A stretch of DNA of 64,000 nt from Salinisphaera sp049568105 (GTDB lineage Bacteria; Pseudomonadota; Gammaproteobacteria; Nevskiales; Salinisphaeraceae): contig NZ_CP145335.1 in the NCBI RefSeq assembly GCF_049568105.1, positions 2,914,001 to 2,978,000 of the forward strand, written 5' to 3'. Under the pieces are notes generated by a model. That model was not told the origin of the DNA. It saw nothing but the letters and a program-made list of their open reading frames with translations, and did not search any database. The position numbers were made by a program, and so were the translations under genes. Below, piece by piece: positions 1 to 9,241 of the stretch. Within the stretch, counting starts at the first letter, position 1; the number at the start of each line of letters is the position of its first letter.

Positions 1-845
1 CGAATGTGCCGGTCACACCGGCCGAAATCGCCAACGACTGTATTAAGGCAGCCCAGGCCGGCGCCAGTATTGCGCATGTGCATGTTCGCGATCCGGAGAC
101 CGCCGCCCATGCGCACGATACGGCGTATTTTCGCGAGATCGCCGATCGGGTGCGCGATTCGGCGACCGATGTAGTGCTCAATTTCACCGCCGGCGGCGGT
201 GGCGACCTGATCCCGGAGCTGACCGGCACCGGCGATGCCCGCGATATTCATGCTGCGGCCGGCTCGGATCTACAAAGCCCGTCCGAGCGACACGCCCCGA
301 TCGATGCCGTGCTCCCGGAAATCTGCACGCTGGACTGCGGCAGCCTCAACTTCGGCGATGCGGTCTATCTCAATACCGCCGACTGGCTGCGCGAGCATGC
401 CGCCCTCGTCCAGGCGGCCGGGGTGAAACCGGAATTGGAGTGCTTCGATCTCGGCCATATCTGGTTCGCACGTCAGTTGATCGACGAAGGTCTGATCGAT
501 GACGACCCATTGTTCCAGCTCTGCCTGGGGATTCCCTGGGGGGCAGAAGCCGAGCCCGGCACCCTGCTCGCGATGCGCGATCGTCTGCCGGCCAATGCCC
601 ACTGGGCCGCTTTTGGCATCGGCCGCATGCAGATACCGATGGTCGCTCAAGCCATGCTCGCCGGGGGCCATTGCCGCGTGGGCCTGGAAGACAATCTGTA
701 TCTGTCGAAAGGCATCAAAGCCGACAACGCCGGCCTGGTCGACAAGGCCCGGGGAGTCATCGAAGCGCTCGGCGGCAGCGTTGCCAGCCCGCAGGCCACC
801 CGCGACCGGCTCGGTCTGCGCGGCGCCACTCTGGAGAACCACTGA
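1..845 (+). CDS. cdhC: BKACE-family 3-dehydrocarnitine cleavage enzyme (5' truncated by window edge)
   Basis: This is a beta-keto acid cleavage enzyme (BKACE/DUF849). In carnitine catabolism the family condenses 3-dehydrocarnitine with acetyl-CoA to give acetoacetate and betainyl-CoA. The visible protein opens with the family's VPVTPAEIA segment, followed by the metal-binding HVHVRDPE motif (His, His) and later the GIGRMQIPM and GLEDNLY blocks typical of the family C-terminus. A GTG lies at 6, but the reading frame is open to base 1 and relatives carry about 25-30 more N-terminal residues, so the true start is outside the window. The stop overlaps the next gene's ATG. Substrate assignment rests on the dehydrogenase and thioesterase that follow. 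Confidence 0.88.
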   Translation, partial: NVPVTPAEIANDCIKAAQAGASIAHVHVRDPETAAHAHDTAYFREIADRVRDSATDVVLNFTAGGGGDLIPELTGTGDARDIHAAAGSDLQSPSERHAPIDAVLPEICTLDCGSLNFGDAVYLNTADWLREHAALVQAAGVKPELECFDLGHIWFARQLIDEGLIDDDPLFQLCLGIPWGAEAEPGTLLAMRDRLPANAHWAAFGIGRMQIPMVAQAMLAGGHCRVGLEDNLYLSKGIKADNAGLVDKARGVIEALGGSVASPQATRDRLGLRGATLENH

Positions 846-1831
846 TGAATATCACCGAGCAATCTGCCTACCGGCCCGAACGCGTCGCGATCGTCGGCTC
901 GGGTGTTATTGGCTGCGGCTGGGCGGTGCGCGCCCTGGCCGCCGGTGCCGAAGTCGTGGCCTACGACACCGACGTCGACACCGCCCGCCGGCGCCTGGCC
1001 GAGACCGTCGATATCGCCTGGCCATCGCTGATCCGTCGCGGCCTCGCCGAAGAAGCCGACCGTGATCGATGGCGGGTCACCGACGATCTTGCCGATGCCG
1101 TCGGGCAAGCCGATCTGATCCAGGAAAACGTGCCTGAGCAGCTGGCGCTAAAGCAGACCGTGCTGTCCGATATCGATGGCGCTGCGCCCATGGACGCACT
1201 GATCGGCTCGTCGACTTCGGGCATCAAACCGACTGAACTGGCGGCCGGCTGCGGCCATGCCCCGGAACGCATCTTCGTGGCCCACCCCTTCAACCCGGTC
1301 TATCTGCTACCGCTGGTCGAACTGGTCGGCGGCGAACGCACATCGGCGGCAACCATCGAGGCTGCCCAGGCAGCCTATCGTGGCCTCGGCATGCGCCCGC
1401 TGGTGGTCCGCCGGGAAATCGAGGGGCATATCGCCGATCGCTTGATGGAAGCGCTCTGGCGCGAGGCGCTGCATCTGGTCAACGACGGCGTAGCCACCAC
1501 CGAGGAAATCGATGCCGCCGTGGTCTATGGCGCAGGACTGCGCTGGTCGCTGATGGGCACCTTCCTGACCTTCCACCTGGCTGGCGGCGAAGCCGGTATG
1601 CAGCATATGCTGGAGCAGTTCGGCCCGGCCCTAAAACTGCCCTGGACCAAGTTGCAAGCCCCCGAGCTCACCGATGAACTCATCGAGCGCGTGGTAGCCG
1701 GCTCCGAGCACCAGGCCGCAGGCCGCTCGGTCGCCGAACTCGAAGCCCGGCGCGATGCATTCCTGACCGATCTGCTCGGCCTAGTGGAACGCTACTGGCC
1801 CGAGGCCGAAGGCTTAACAGGACGGATTTGA
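845..1831 (+). CDS. lcdH: L-carnitine dehydrogenase (3-hydroxyacyl-CoA dehydrogenase fold)
   Basis: The 328-aa product belongs to the 3-hydroxyacyl-CoA dehydrogenase superfamily, and its neighbours point to NAD-dependent oxidation of L-carnitine to 3-dehydrocarnitine. Near residue 15 is the Rossmann motif VGSGVIGCGW (GxGxxG). Further on are SSTSGIKPTEL and HPFNPVYLLPLVE, the active-site block shared by HAD and carnitine dehydrogenases, then a helical C-terminal domain. The ATG at 845 overlaps the upstream stop (TGATG) and the stop overlaps the next ATG, so the three genes are translationally coupled. The equivalent Pseudomonas gene is called cdhA. A longer in-frame extension exists upstream but would lie inside the BKACE gene. 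Confidence 0.9.
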   Translation: MNITEQSAYRPERVAIVGSGVIGCGWAVRALAAGAEVVAYDTDVDTARRRLAETVDIAWPSLIRRGLAEEADRDRWRVTDDLADAVGQADLIQENVPEQLALKQTVLSDIDGAAPMDALIGSSTSGIKPTELAAGCGHAPERIFVAHPFNPVYLLPLVELVGGERTSAATIEAAQAAYRGLGMRPLVVRREIEGHIADRLMEALWREALHLVNDGVATTEEIDAAVVYGAGLRWSLMGTFLTFHLAGGEAGMQHMLEQFGPALKLPWTKLQAPELTDELIERVVAGSEHQAAGRSVAELEARRDAFLTDLLGLVERYWPEAEGLTGRI

Positions 1832-2298
1832 TGGCCACCACCGTACTCGAAACCCAAGTCGCCCCCGAATGGGTCGACTACAACGGGCATATGAACGATG
1901 CCGAATATGCCCGGGTATTCTCCCTGGCGGTCGATGCTTTCTGGGAGACGATTGGCCTGGATGGCCCAGCCCGCCAGCATTTCGGCGTGACCACGTTCAC
2001 CCTGGAAGCGCATCTGTGCTATCTCGGCCAGACCTACGAGCACGACCCGTTGACCGTGACCCTGGACATACTCGACCGCGACGCCAAACGCTTCCATCTG
2101 TTTTTCGGCCTGTATCGCGATGACGGCGCGCTGGCTGCGACCAGCGAACAGATGCTGATGGCGATCGACCCAGCCGCCGGCCGGGCTACGGCCTTTCCCG
2201 AGCCGGTCGTCGCGGCTGCCGAAGCCGCCTGCGGCCAGCTCGACCGCTCGGCCTGGCCAGAGCAGGCCGGCCGCACCATCGGCATCCGGCGCCGTTGA
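1831..2298 (+). CDS. cdhB: Hotdog-fold acyl-CoA thioesterase, probably betainyl-CoA thioesterase
   Basis: A 155-aa 4-hydroxybenzoyl-CoA thioesterase-type hotdog protein. The N-terminus shows the motif VDYNGHMNDAEYARVFS, in which the Asp/His/Asn region and the following helix form the catalytic site, followed by the strand FTLEAHLCYLGQ. It is the third gene of the carnitine operon. It overlaps the dehydrogenase stop by ATGA, and a TTG one codon earlier is less likely as start. Its expected role is hydrolysis of the betainyl-CoA released by the BKACE, giving glycine betaine, an osmoprotectant and carbon/nitrogen source. Confidence 0.85.
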   Translation: MATTVLETQVAPEWVDYNGHMNDAEYARVFSLAVDAFWETIGLDGPARQHFGVTTFTLEAHLCYLGQTYEHDPLTVTLDILDRDAKRFHLFFGLYRDDGALAATSEQMLMAIDPAAGRATAFPEPVVAAAEAACGQLDRSAWPEQAGRTIGIRRR

Positions 2299-2918
2299 GC
2301 CAAGAACACCCCGGATCGTTCGCGATACGCACCGGGCCCGGCGTAGCTACACAGCTGTAGCGCTTTCTCAATAAGACCACCGGCCTCCCGGTTCGCGACC
2401 CCATGTTCAGATATCGATCGGGGCGCGTTACCGAGCGATACGCTGTTGCCGACTCGCCCCGCCACATCGCAGCAGGGCTCTGGCCTGGCGGCACGAGGCC
2501 AAGATCACGCCCGGTTGCCCAGGGGCCCGGGCGCGTCGTCACGAGATACGCCGCCGCACCCGCAGTCCTGTGCTGGCAAGCCCAAGCATCGCGAGCGTGG
2601 CGTGGCCCAGCGCGTAAGCGAACGATAACGCCGGATGGCCGCCATAGAGCCGCAAGCCCTGGGGGTGACCACCCGCCCGCCGCGCCTGCAGCGTTGCAAG
2701 CCTCGAACCTGGGCCCGCTATGCTCGGCGGCCTGCGCCTTGCCTGACACGATGGGCGGGCATCATGCGACGGCACGCCCTGAGCCCTCGGCTATGCCAGC
2801 CGCTCACCCGGGTTTGAAACGCAGCGCGACTCGATCATGAAGCGGCCACGCTCGGCGCCCATACCGGCTCGCAATTACCGCAGCAGCGGCTTGCCAAGGC
2901 ATATGGGCACGGTGCGTA
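2299..2918. other. Intergenic region with no recognisable gene
   Basis: About 620 bp separate the thioesterase from the convergent regulator. Short open frames exist on both strands, but they are arginine- and proline-rich GC-driven frames without family motifs or ribosome binding sites. I see no clear terminator or tRNA. Confidence 0.5.
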
Positions 2919-3890
2919 CTACGACCGCCAAGCCGAGGGCGGCGCCCCGAAACGCTGGCGGAAGGCACGCGAAAACGACACCGCCGACTCGAACCCGGCC
3001 GCCGCTGCGATCTCGGCCAGCGACCGATCGCTTTCCTCGACCAGCGCCTTGGCCCGCTGCAGGCGCAGATCGCGATACCAAGCACTGGGCGTGGCCCTGA
3101 GCTCGGCTTCGAACAAGCGTTGCAGCTGGCGCGGCGAACGCCCGACGCGCTGGGCGATTGCGGCCAGCGGCAGCGCCGGTTCCAGATGGTTTTCCATCAG
3201 CGCGATCGCCCGGACCAGAGTGGCGTTATGGACACCCAGCCGCTCGACGATCGATAGCCGCTGGCGACTGGCCGGATTCCGGGCCCGTTCGTGGATGAGC
3301 TGTTCAGCGACTGCATCGGCCAGATCCGGGCCTCCTTCGGCGGTCAGCTCGGCGAGCGCCATATCGGTCGCCGCCATCCCGCCAGCACAGGAAAAACGCC
3401 GATCACCGATTTCATAGAGCGACTCCACAGCTCGTACCAACGGGTAACGCTCGCGAAACACGGGCAGGCTTTCCCAGTGCAAAGTCACCGTATACCCATC
3501 CAGAAGGCCGGCCTCGGCCAGTGCGAAGCAGCCGGTATCGATACCGCCGAGCACGGTACCGCCGCCGTCCAAGGCGCGCAGCCGTGTGATGAGCTCGCGC
3601 GGCGGCACGAAGTCGTCGAGAAAACCGCTGCAGACCGCCAGCCGCGGTAGCGACACTACCTCCGGCAGCGCCTGATCGGGCAGTACCCGCATGCCGTTCG
3701 AGGCCGCGACCGCCGCGCCGTCCACGCTCAGAAGATGCCAGCGAAACAAGGGCCGACCGGCGATCCGATTGGCGATCCGCAGCGGCTCGGTCGCGGCCAC
3801 AAACGCCATCATCGAAAACCCATCGAGCAGCAGATAGCCGGTCGAGCGAAGCTGCGCCATCGATCGATCTACCGTCATCTTTCGAGCCAA
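2919..3890 (-). CDS. cdhR: GlxA/CdhR-type AraC-family transcriptional regulator
   Basis: A 323-aa regulator with an N-terminal DJ-1/PfpI-like domain (residues about 10-190, with the RLAVCSGFL and GGIDTGCFALAEAGLL blocks) and a C-terminal AraC helix-turn-helix domain (about 225-320: SPRQLQRLFE, then SFSRAFRQRFGAPPSAWR). This architecture is that of GlxA-type regulators, including CdhR and GbdR, which sense carnitine or betaine in Pseudomonas. It is convergent with the carnitine operon, so carnitine-responsive activation of that operon is the natural inference. An alternative start lies five codons in (Met-Thr-Val). Confidence 0.8.
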   Translation of the reverse strand: MARKMTVDRSMAQLRSTGYLLLDGFSMMAFVAATEPLRIANRIAGRPLFRWHLLSVDGAAVAASNGMRVLPDQALPEVVSLPRLAVCSGFLDDFVPPRELITRLRALDGGGTVLGGIDTGCFALAEAGLLDGYTVTLHWESLPVFRERYPLVRAVESLYEIGDRRFSCAGGMAATDMALAELTAEGGPDLADAVAEQLIHERARNPASRQRLSIVERLGVHNATLVRAIALMENHLEPALPLAAIAQRVGRSPRQLQRLFEAELRATPSAWYRDLRLQRAKALVEESDRSLAEIAAAAGFESAVSFSRAFRQRFGAPPSAWRS

Positions 3891-4321
3891 TCCGTCGCTA
3901 CCGAGCCATCACCACTCATCTTAACCCTCGACCCACTGCCGGCCAGGCTCTCCCGTAGCGTCGCCACGCCAAGCGAGAGTATTGAGGCCACGGCATCACG
4001 AGGTCCTCGGCTGTGCTCTTAGCCCGCCTATCGGCCGTTATGGGCCGCCGGTTGATCCGCCCGGCTCGCTCGCGATCGATGCGCCAGCGCTGGCAGCCGC
4101 GCTGCGGCTATGGCCCAGCTTCCAGCGCCTAGACAGGGGCAGTCATACGCCAAGGCTAGGCCGACTGCGGGCGGCCGATGTCGCTCATCACAGCCACCCT
4201 ACTTCACGAAGCGATCGCCACCTCGACCATCGGCCCGACGAACGCCACGCGCTGCCGAGCGGACTCACCGGCAACGCTACAGCTGGCCAGCCTACAGCGC
4301 AGCAACCATCGAATGCCCAAG
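3891..4321. other. Intergenic region with no recognisable gene
   Basis: This is 430 bp between the regulator's start and the S46 peptidase stop. The overlapping plus-strand frames have no recognisable domain. The regulator's promoter should lie at its left end, but I could not pick hexamers with confidence. Confidence 0.4.
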
Positions 4322-6397
4322 CTAGTTGAGATGGCCTTGCGCCAGTTCGTCGGCGAGATCATCACGGGCATAAACCTGGCGCAGCGCGGTCTCGATAAAG
4401 GCCGTATCTACGGCTACGGCACGGTTGTTCGAATCGTCGAACGTAAAGTTGCCCCCCAGGCTATGGATATTGCCGTCGAAGATCAGGCCGACTGCATGCC
4501 CGTCCTTATCGATGACCGGGCTGCCCGAATTGCCACCGATGATGTCGTTGTCGGTCACGAAGTTAACCGGCGTGTCGCCGTCGAGCCGGTCTTTGGCCTG
4601 AACCCAGCGCTTGGGCAATTTATAGGGCGCGGCGCCGGTTGCCCGCGCATACAAACCATCGATCCGAGTAAACGGCGCGACCGGCTTGCCTTTTTCTTGC
4701 CAGCCTTTCACTTGGCCATAGGTCAGACGCATGGTGAAGGTTGCATCGGGATAGCTCTGGGCACCGTCGCGGGCAAATCGCGCCTTGGCGATCGCGGTTT
4801 CTGCGGCATCGGTCGGCGCTTCAACCTCGTCCTCGTACGTCTTGCGCACTGCACGGGCGGCCGGATCCACCTGGCGTGCAAAGACGATCATCGGGTCGTC
4901 GGCGTTTTCGATCGCCTGCTCGCCGCCCTGCCAGAGTTTTCTGCGATAGGCGGGGTCGGCCAGCTGGGTACCGGATACCAGCGACTTCGCCAGTTCGGCC
5001 GGCGAGTCGTCGCCTAACACCTGGTGGACGAACGGATCGTCGGCCCCGAGCGCCTGGCGCATCTTCTCCAGTGCCCAGGTCATCTGGGTCTGTTCGTAGT
5101 CTGGATAGATCGGACCGCTCGAAGTCACCGACTGCTCGACGGCCGGCAGATGGGCACTGCGATAATCCGGCAGGCGCTTGGCATCCGGCTGGTCGCGTTC
5201 GGCCGCCGCGCGTACGAGCGTACGCGCATAGTCGAACAGCTCGCCGCCGAACGCCTGGCCGCGCTCCAGCATGTCGTAGCGGGTCTGAATCTCCGCCCCC
5301 CGGGCCTCGGCTTTGTCCAGCGTCTGCCACGGGTGGCCGAATTGCTTTACTCGCTCTGCATCAGCGTCGATCCACTGGCGCAGCGCCGCGTCCTGAGCCT
5401 TTTTCTTGTCGACAAAGGCTTGGTCGGTCAGCGTGGCCAGCCAGCCCTTGAATACCTTGAGCGTGTTGTCGCCGTAGAACAGATCGTCCTGGGCGGCCTG
5501 GGTATGGGCTTCGGATTCGCGAGAGAATTGCCAGAGCACGCCACGTTTTTCGGAGAGATAGGCCTGATACGGAATGACCTTCTCGTCGCGCAGATAAGCC
5601 AGCGCAGTCCATGGCGTTTCGCGTTGGGTCGACCCCGGATTACCCACCACGAACGTCATCTCGCCGGCTTCGGGGCCGTTGACGTCGAACGGCAGGTAGT
5701 TCGGGGTCTGGACCGGCTTGCCGTCGACATAGGCTCGCAGCAGCGTTAGGTCCAGGTCGTAGCGCGGGAAGTTGAAGTTGTCCGGATCACCGCCGAAGAA
5801 AGCGATATCCTGCTCCGGCGCGAACACCATGTGCACATCCTGGAAGCGCCGGTATTTATATAGCGCATAGCGCCCGCCGTGGTAGAGCGTGACCACATCG
5901 CAGCGCCAGGTCTCCGGGTCACTGGCGACACAGGCTTTCTCGATCGCACTATCGACGGCGCGCTGGGCCGCGACACGCTCCGAGCCGGTCTTGTCGGCAA
6001 GGGCACTATCGACCCGATCGGTCACGTCGGTAATCGAGACGAGCTGGTTGAGCTCGATGTTCGGGCATTTCGGCTCCTCGCCTTCCTTGCCGATGAAACC
6101 GTGGGCCATGTAGTTGTGCGCGTCGTCCGACAGCCGCGACAGGCAGTCGTTGGCACAGTGATGATTGGTCATCACCAGCCCGTCGGCGGAGACGAACGAA
6201 CCCGAGCAGCCACCGGCCAAGCGCACCGCGGCTTTTTGTACTCGATCCACCCAGGCCTGGTCCGGTGCGAAACCATAGGCTTTCTGCATGCGGGCCGTGG
6301 GCAGATCGTTCATGGTCCACATGCCCTCGTCGGCCGCCGCCGACAGACAAAACCCCACCCCAGTAGCGGCCAACGCCGCGATCACGATTCGCTTCAT
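4322..6397 (-). CDS. S46-family dipeptidyl-peptidase (DPP7/DPP11-like)
   Basis: A 691-aa secreted serine exopeptidase that removes dipeptides from the N-termini of periplasmic oligopeptides. It starts with a signal peptide (KRIVIAALAATGVGFCLSAAA, cleavage near residue 22). The chymotrypsin-like catalytic His lies in the TNHHC motif at about residues 77-81, and the nucleophile Ser is in GGNSGSPV near residue 625. Length matches the family (about 700 aa). In DPP11 an Arg occupies the position after FD near residue 640 and selects acidic P1 residues. Here the motif is FDGN, with Gly, which suggests DPP7-like preference for hydrophobic P1 residues; this is inferred from remembered family differences. 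Confidence 0.9.
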   Translation of the reverse strand: MKRIVIAALAATGVGFCLSAAADEGMWTMNDLPTARMQKAYGFAPDQAWVDRVQKAAVRLAGGCSGSFVSADGLVMTNHHCANDCLSRLSDDAHNYMAHGFIGKEGEEPKCPNIELNQLVSITDVTDRVDSALADKTGSERVAAQRAVDSAIEKACVASDPETWRCDVVTLYHGGRYALYKYRRFQDVHMVFAPEQDIAFFGGDPDNFNFPRYDLDLTLLRAYVDGKPVQTPNYLPFDVNGPEAGEMTFVVGNPGSTQRETPWTALAYLRDEKVIPYQAYLSEKRGVLWQFSRESEAHTQAAQDDLFYGDNTLKVFKGWLATLTDQAFVDKKKAQDAALRQWIDADAERVKQFGHPWQTLDKAEARGAEIQTRYDMLERGQAFGGELFDYARTLVRAAAERDQPDAKRLPDYRSAHLPAVEQSVTSSGPIYPDYEQTQMTWALEKMRQALGADDPFVHQVLGDDSPAELAKSLVSGTQLADPAYRRKLWQGGEQAIENADDPMIVFARQVDPAARAVRKTYEDEVEAPTDAAETAIAKARFARDGAQSYPDATFTMRLTYGQVKGWQEKGKPVAPFTRIDGLYARATGAAPYKLPKRWVQAKDRLDGDTPVNFVTDNDIIGGNSGSPVIDKDGHAVGLIFDGNIHSLGGNFTFDDSNNRAVAVDTAFIETALRQVYARDDLADELAQGHLN

Positions 6398-6613
6398 GAC
6401 TGATCCCCCAACGCATTGCAGCGGCGAGACCGCCCGACTCTTCGAGCGAAAACATAACAGGTTATCGCCCGTGCTTCGGGCTCACCCGATATCGGGTGTT
6501 CGACAGCAGCGGCCTGGCTGGCCGCGATCGTATACACGGCCATGCCTGGCCGCCGGCCGGAATATGCCATTGGCTACCGGCGCCCCGGCGACCGCGCGGA
6601 AGATCGCCCAGCG

Positions 6614-7210
6614 CTATTTCACGGGTAAGACATGCCCGTTGCTGCGAAGGGATTCGATCAGCGGCGTACGCTTGGCGCCATCCGCGGCATCGTCGTCGAC
6701 CGGCACATAGCTGTCACCGGCATATTGCATGCGCTGCCGATTATTGCCTTGTTCGTCCCCGGTCGAGGTCAACAGCAGATCGTGCCAGCCGTGGTGCCGA
6801 TGATCGAGCACAAACACCGGCGCCTTGGACGTCGGCACGCGGGTCATGGCTTCATAGCGATCGTTCTCCGGCTCGAAGACAAAGAAATCGCAGCCGGCCC
6901 GACAGTCGCCCCCGGGTACGACAAAAGCCACCGCCTCGCGTTGGCCGTCACCGTTTAGATCCACGAACTGGGACACATAGCGCAGGTCGCCGCCCAACGG
7001 GCTGTCCTGATAGATCAGGCTCAAGGCATCGGTCAGCCGCTGCTGGGCGTCGGCCTGGCGGTCGGCCGGGGTCTTTTCCAGGGTATCGGCCTGTTCGGCC
7101 AGATCCGACCCCGGGTTTTGCGCCATGCTGCAGCCCACAAGGACTGCGCCGACAACCGCCAGCCCAGCCAAGAACCCATGCCGTACGATCCGCTCTGCAA
7201 AATATCTCAT
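6614..7210 (-). CDS. Putative lipoprotein of unknown function
   Basis: The 198-aa product begins MRYFAERIVRHG, continues into a hydrophobic stretch, and ends its signal in the lipobox LVGC (Cys about residue 27), so it should be lipid-anchored. The mature part contains DLNGDGQREAVAFVV, which resembles the Asp-rich VCBS/FG-GAP-like or hydrogenase-associated loops that often bind calcium. I do not recognise the family. An upstream in-frame start (20 residues earlier) would bury the signal peptide, so the later Met at 7210 was chosen although no strong ribosome binding site is visible. Confidence 0.6.
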   Translation of the reverse strand: MRYFAERIVRHGFLAGLAVVGAVLVGCSMAQNPGSDLAEQADTLEKTPADRQADAQQRLTDALSLIYQDSPLGGDLRYVSQFVDLNGDGQREAVAFVVPGGDCRAGCDFFVFEPENDRYEAMTRVPTSKAPVFVLDHRHHGWHDLLLTSTGDEQGNNRQRMQYAGDSYVPVDDDAADGAKRTPLIESLRSNGHVLPVK

Positions 7211-7284
7211 CAACAATCGCCCGATTGGCTCATCGCCTTGAATTGTCGGCCTAATAACCAGGCCCAGCAATCAAAGTAGTGCCA

Positions 7285-7500
7285 TTATTCATCGACCGTC
7301 ACCGTGTAATCGTCGCCGGCGATCAACGGCAGATCGTAGTCGGTGGCCTCCGACACGGTCACGGTATAGGTGCCAGCGCCATGCACTGCGGCATGCGCCT
7401 GAACCGCTTTTTCTGCGGCGTCTTCTGCGCTGGCCGCCTCGACGATCGTCTCGTCACCGGCCAGTTCGCAGATATAACGCAGCATCATCGGTTGTTTCAT
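7285..7500 (-). CDS. Small hypothetical protein (71 aa)
   Basis: A short acidic protein reading MKQPMMLRYICELAG and then an alanine-rich helix and beta-like segments ending DDYTVTVDE. The start is decided by a GGAG ribosome binding site six bases upstream of the ATG at 7500; a frame extension of 23 codons exists but lacks such a site. No family recognised. It is transcribed towards the lipoprotein gene and may share its transcript. Confidence 0.55.
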   Translation of the reverse strand: MKQPMMLRYICELAGDETIVEAASAEDAAEKAVQAHAAVHGAGTYTVTVSEATDYDLPLIAGDDYTVTVDE

Positions 7501-7607
7501 TTCGGTCTCCATCGGTTGCTTGGCGGTGATGTTCCACGGCGCGCTTTGCAGCGGTCGCGGCCTGTGCATGGCAGTATGCGGATTATCGCCGACAACGAAA
7601 GCCGCTG

Positions 7608-8552
7608 ATGAGCGACCTCTCGCGCACCGACCTTGCCATCGCCCGCGAACGCATCGCGCCCGCGATCCATCACACCCCGGTAATGACCTGTCGCGCGATC
7701 GACGAAGTGAGTCGGGCTGAGCTGTTCTTCAAATGCGAAAACTTTCAGAAATCGGGTTCGTTCAAGGCCCGGGGCGCGACCAACGCCGTGTTTTCGCTGG
7801 ACGACGACACCTGCCGCCGCGGCGTGGCGACCCACTCCAGTGGCAACCACGGCCAGGCCCTGGCCCGGGCGGCTGCAGCACGTGATATCCCGGCGACCAT
7901 CGTGATGCCCGAAACCGCGCCGCAGCCCAAGATCGATGCAGTGCGCGAATACGGCGCCGAGGTCGTATTCTGCGAGGCGACCAACGCAGCGCGCCAGGCT
8001 AGCCTGGTCGAGGTCGTAGCCCGTACCGGCGCCGAATTCATCCCCCCCTACGACGACCTGCGGGTGATTGCCGGACAAGCCAGCTGTGCCGCCGAACTGA
8101 TCGAGGACGTCGCCGATCTCGACACCCTAATCGCACCGATCGGCGGCGGGGGGCTGATCAGCGGCACGGCATTGACCGTAGCCCACTATGCGCCGCATAT
8201 CGCAGTCTATGCTGGCGAACCCGTGGCCGCCGATGATGCCTGGCGCTCACTACAGACCGGGCAGCGCTGCAGCAACGATGCACCGGTCACCATCGCGGAC
8301 GGCCTCAAGGCCTCGCTCGGCGAAATCACCTGGCCGATCGTGCGGGATCACGTACACGACATCGTCCGCGTCGATGAATCTGCGATCATCACCGCCATGC
8401 GCCTGATCTGGCAACGCATGAAGATCATCGTCGAGCCGTCCTGTGCGGTCGCCGTAGCGGCCATCCTTAGCGAGCCCCAGCATTTCGTCGGCCGACGAGT
8501 CGGGGTGATCCTGACCGGGGGCAATGTCGATATCGACAATCTGCCCTGGTAA
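7608..8552 (+). CDS. Threonine/serine dehydratase-like PLP enzyme (fold type II)
   Basis: A 314-aa fold-type II PLP enzyme of the serine/threonine dehydratase, serine racemase and threo-3-hydroxyaspartate ammonia-lyase group. The Schiff-base lysine is in SGSFKARGA (about residue 51), the phosphate-binding glycine loop is GGGGLISG (about residue 184), and the substrate-binding SSGNHGQ motif precedes it. It lacks the C-terminal ACT regulatory domain of biosynthetic IlvA, so it is a short catabolic or racemase-type form. The three activities cannot be separated by sequence reading alone. It stands alone on the plus strand. Confidence 0.85.
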   Translation: MSDLSRTDLAIARERIAPAIHHTPVMTCRAIDEVSRAELFFKCENFQKSGSFKARGATNAVFSLDDDTCRRGVATHSSGNHGQALARAAAARDIPATIVMPETAPQPKIDAVREYGAEVVFCEATNAARQASLVEVVARTGAEFIPPYDDLRVIAGQASCAAELIEDVADLDTLIAPIGGGGLISGTALTVAHYAPHIAVYAGEPVAADDAWRSLQTGQRCSNDAPVTIADGLKASLGEITWPIVRDHVHDIVRVDESAIITAMRLIWQRMKIIVEPSCAVAVAAILSEPQHFVGRRVGVILTGGNVDIDNLPW

Positions 8553-8567
8553 CCGATACCCGGGGGT

Positions 8568-8658
8568 TAACTCGCCTCGTGGCCAGAATCAGATGCGCCA
8601 CGTCTTGGCTTAAAGTGCTTTGAACACCCCACGTGCCGGCCACACCGGGCTGTTTCGC
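8568..8658. repeat. 91-bp direct repeat, left copy
   Basis: The segment running from taactcgcctcgtgg to cgggctgtttcgc recurs almost base for base at 9151-9241. The two copies have the same length, with about a dozen substitutions, and the last third is nearly identical. They bracket a roughly 490-bp non-coding core. No coding role is visible. Confidence 0.75.
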
Positions 8659-8674
8659 GCTGATGCGCGAGTGG

Positions 8675-8717
8675 CTTTTCTTGCTTGCCCAAGAAAAGTC
8701 ACCAAAAGAAAGGCACC
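8675..8717. repeat. Inverted repeat, left arm (43 bp)
   Basis: This arm contains ttgcttgcccaagaaaagtc and ends aggcacc. Its reverse complement is found, with several mismatches, at 9078-9120 (ggtgcccttttcttgg ... gcaaaagaag). Short intergenic sequences of this type occur beside many gammaproteobacterial genes. Confidence 0.7.
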
Positions 8718-9077
8718 CTGTCTAGCGCCGATGCTGTCGCATCGGTGCCCTGCGCGGCTCCGGCCGCAAGCGGACGGCCGGAAACTCACCGCGCTGCGCG
8801 CGGCTCAGACATCCGGCCGTCTTTATCGCTTGCGGCCTCCGCTGCTCGGCGCTGCGCCCAAGGGGCTTAATACAGCGCAGGCTCGCCACGCGGCAGCGGG
8901 CGGTCGATCTGTATTCCGTCCCGTGACGCGGCGACGGAGACGCGCAGCGGCGACGGGTGTCCGGCGCACAGCGCCGGTGCGGCCAGCTGTCTGAGGGCCG
9001 CCAAAGCGGCCCGAGTTCTGGCCGCATCCCGTCGTCGTGAGCATCAGAGTGCACCGGCGTTAGCCGGCGTCGTGTCG

Positions 9078-9120
9078 GGTGCCCTTTTCTTGGCTCCTTC
9101 TTTTGGGCAAGCAAAAGAAG
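9078..9120. repeat. Inverted repeat, right arm (43 bp)
   Basis: Imperfect reverse complement of 8675-8717. The two arms enclose 360 bp of GC-rich sequence with no credible gene. Open frames through this area are low-complexity Arg/Ala-rich and present on both strands. Confidence 0.7.
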
Positions 9121-9150
9121 GGGCTCGCACAACAGTGCGAAACCAGAAGC

Positions 9151-9241
9151 TAACTTGCCTCGTGGCTAAAATCAGATACGCCAGATCCTGAGCCAAAGTG
9201 CTTTGAACAACCCACGTGCCGGCCACACCGGGCTGTTTCGC
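9151..9241. repeat. 91-bp direct repeat, right copy
   Basis: Second copy of the 8568-8658 repeat. The shared core includes aaagtgctttgaaca, then cccacgtgccggccacaccg. Between 9242 and 9508 nothing further is recognised before the nuclease gene. Confidence 0.75.

Noticed and set aside
2403..3100. Several frames between the thioesterase and the CdhR-like gene
   Set aside because: All are low-complexity, overlap on both strands, and some lie inside the regulator gene.
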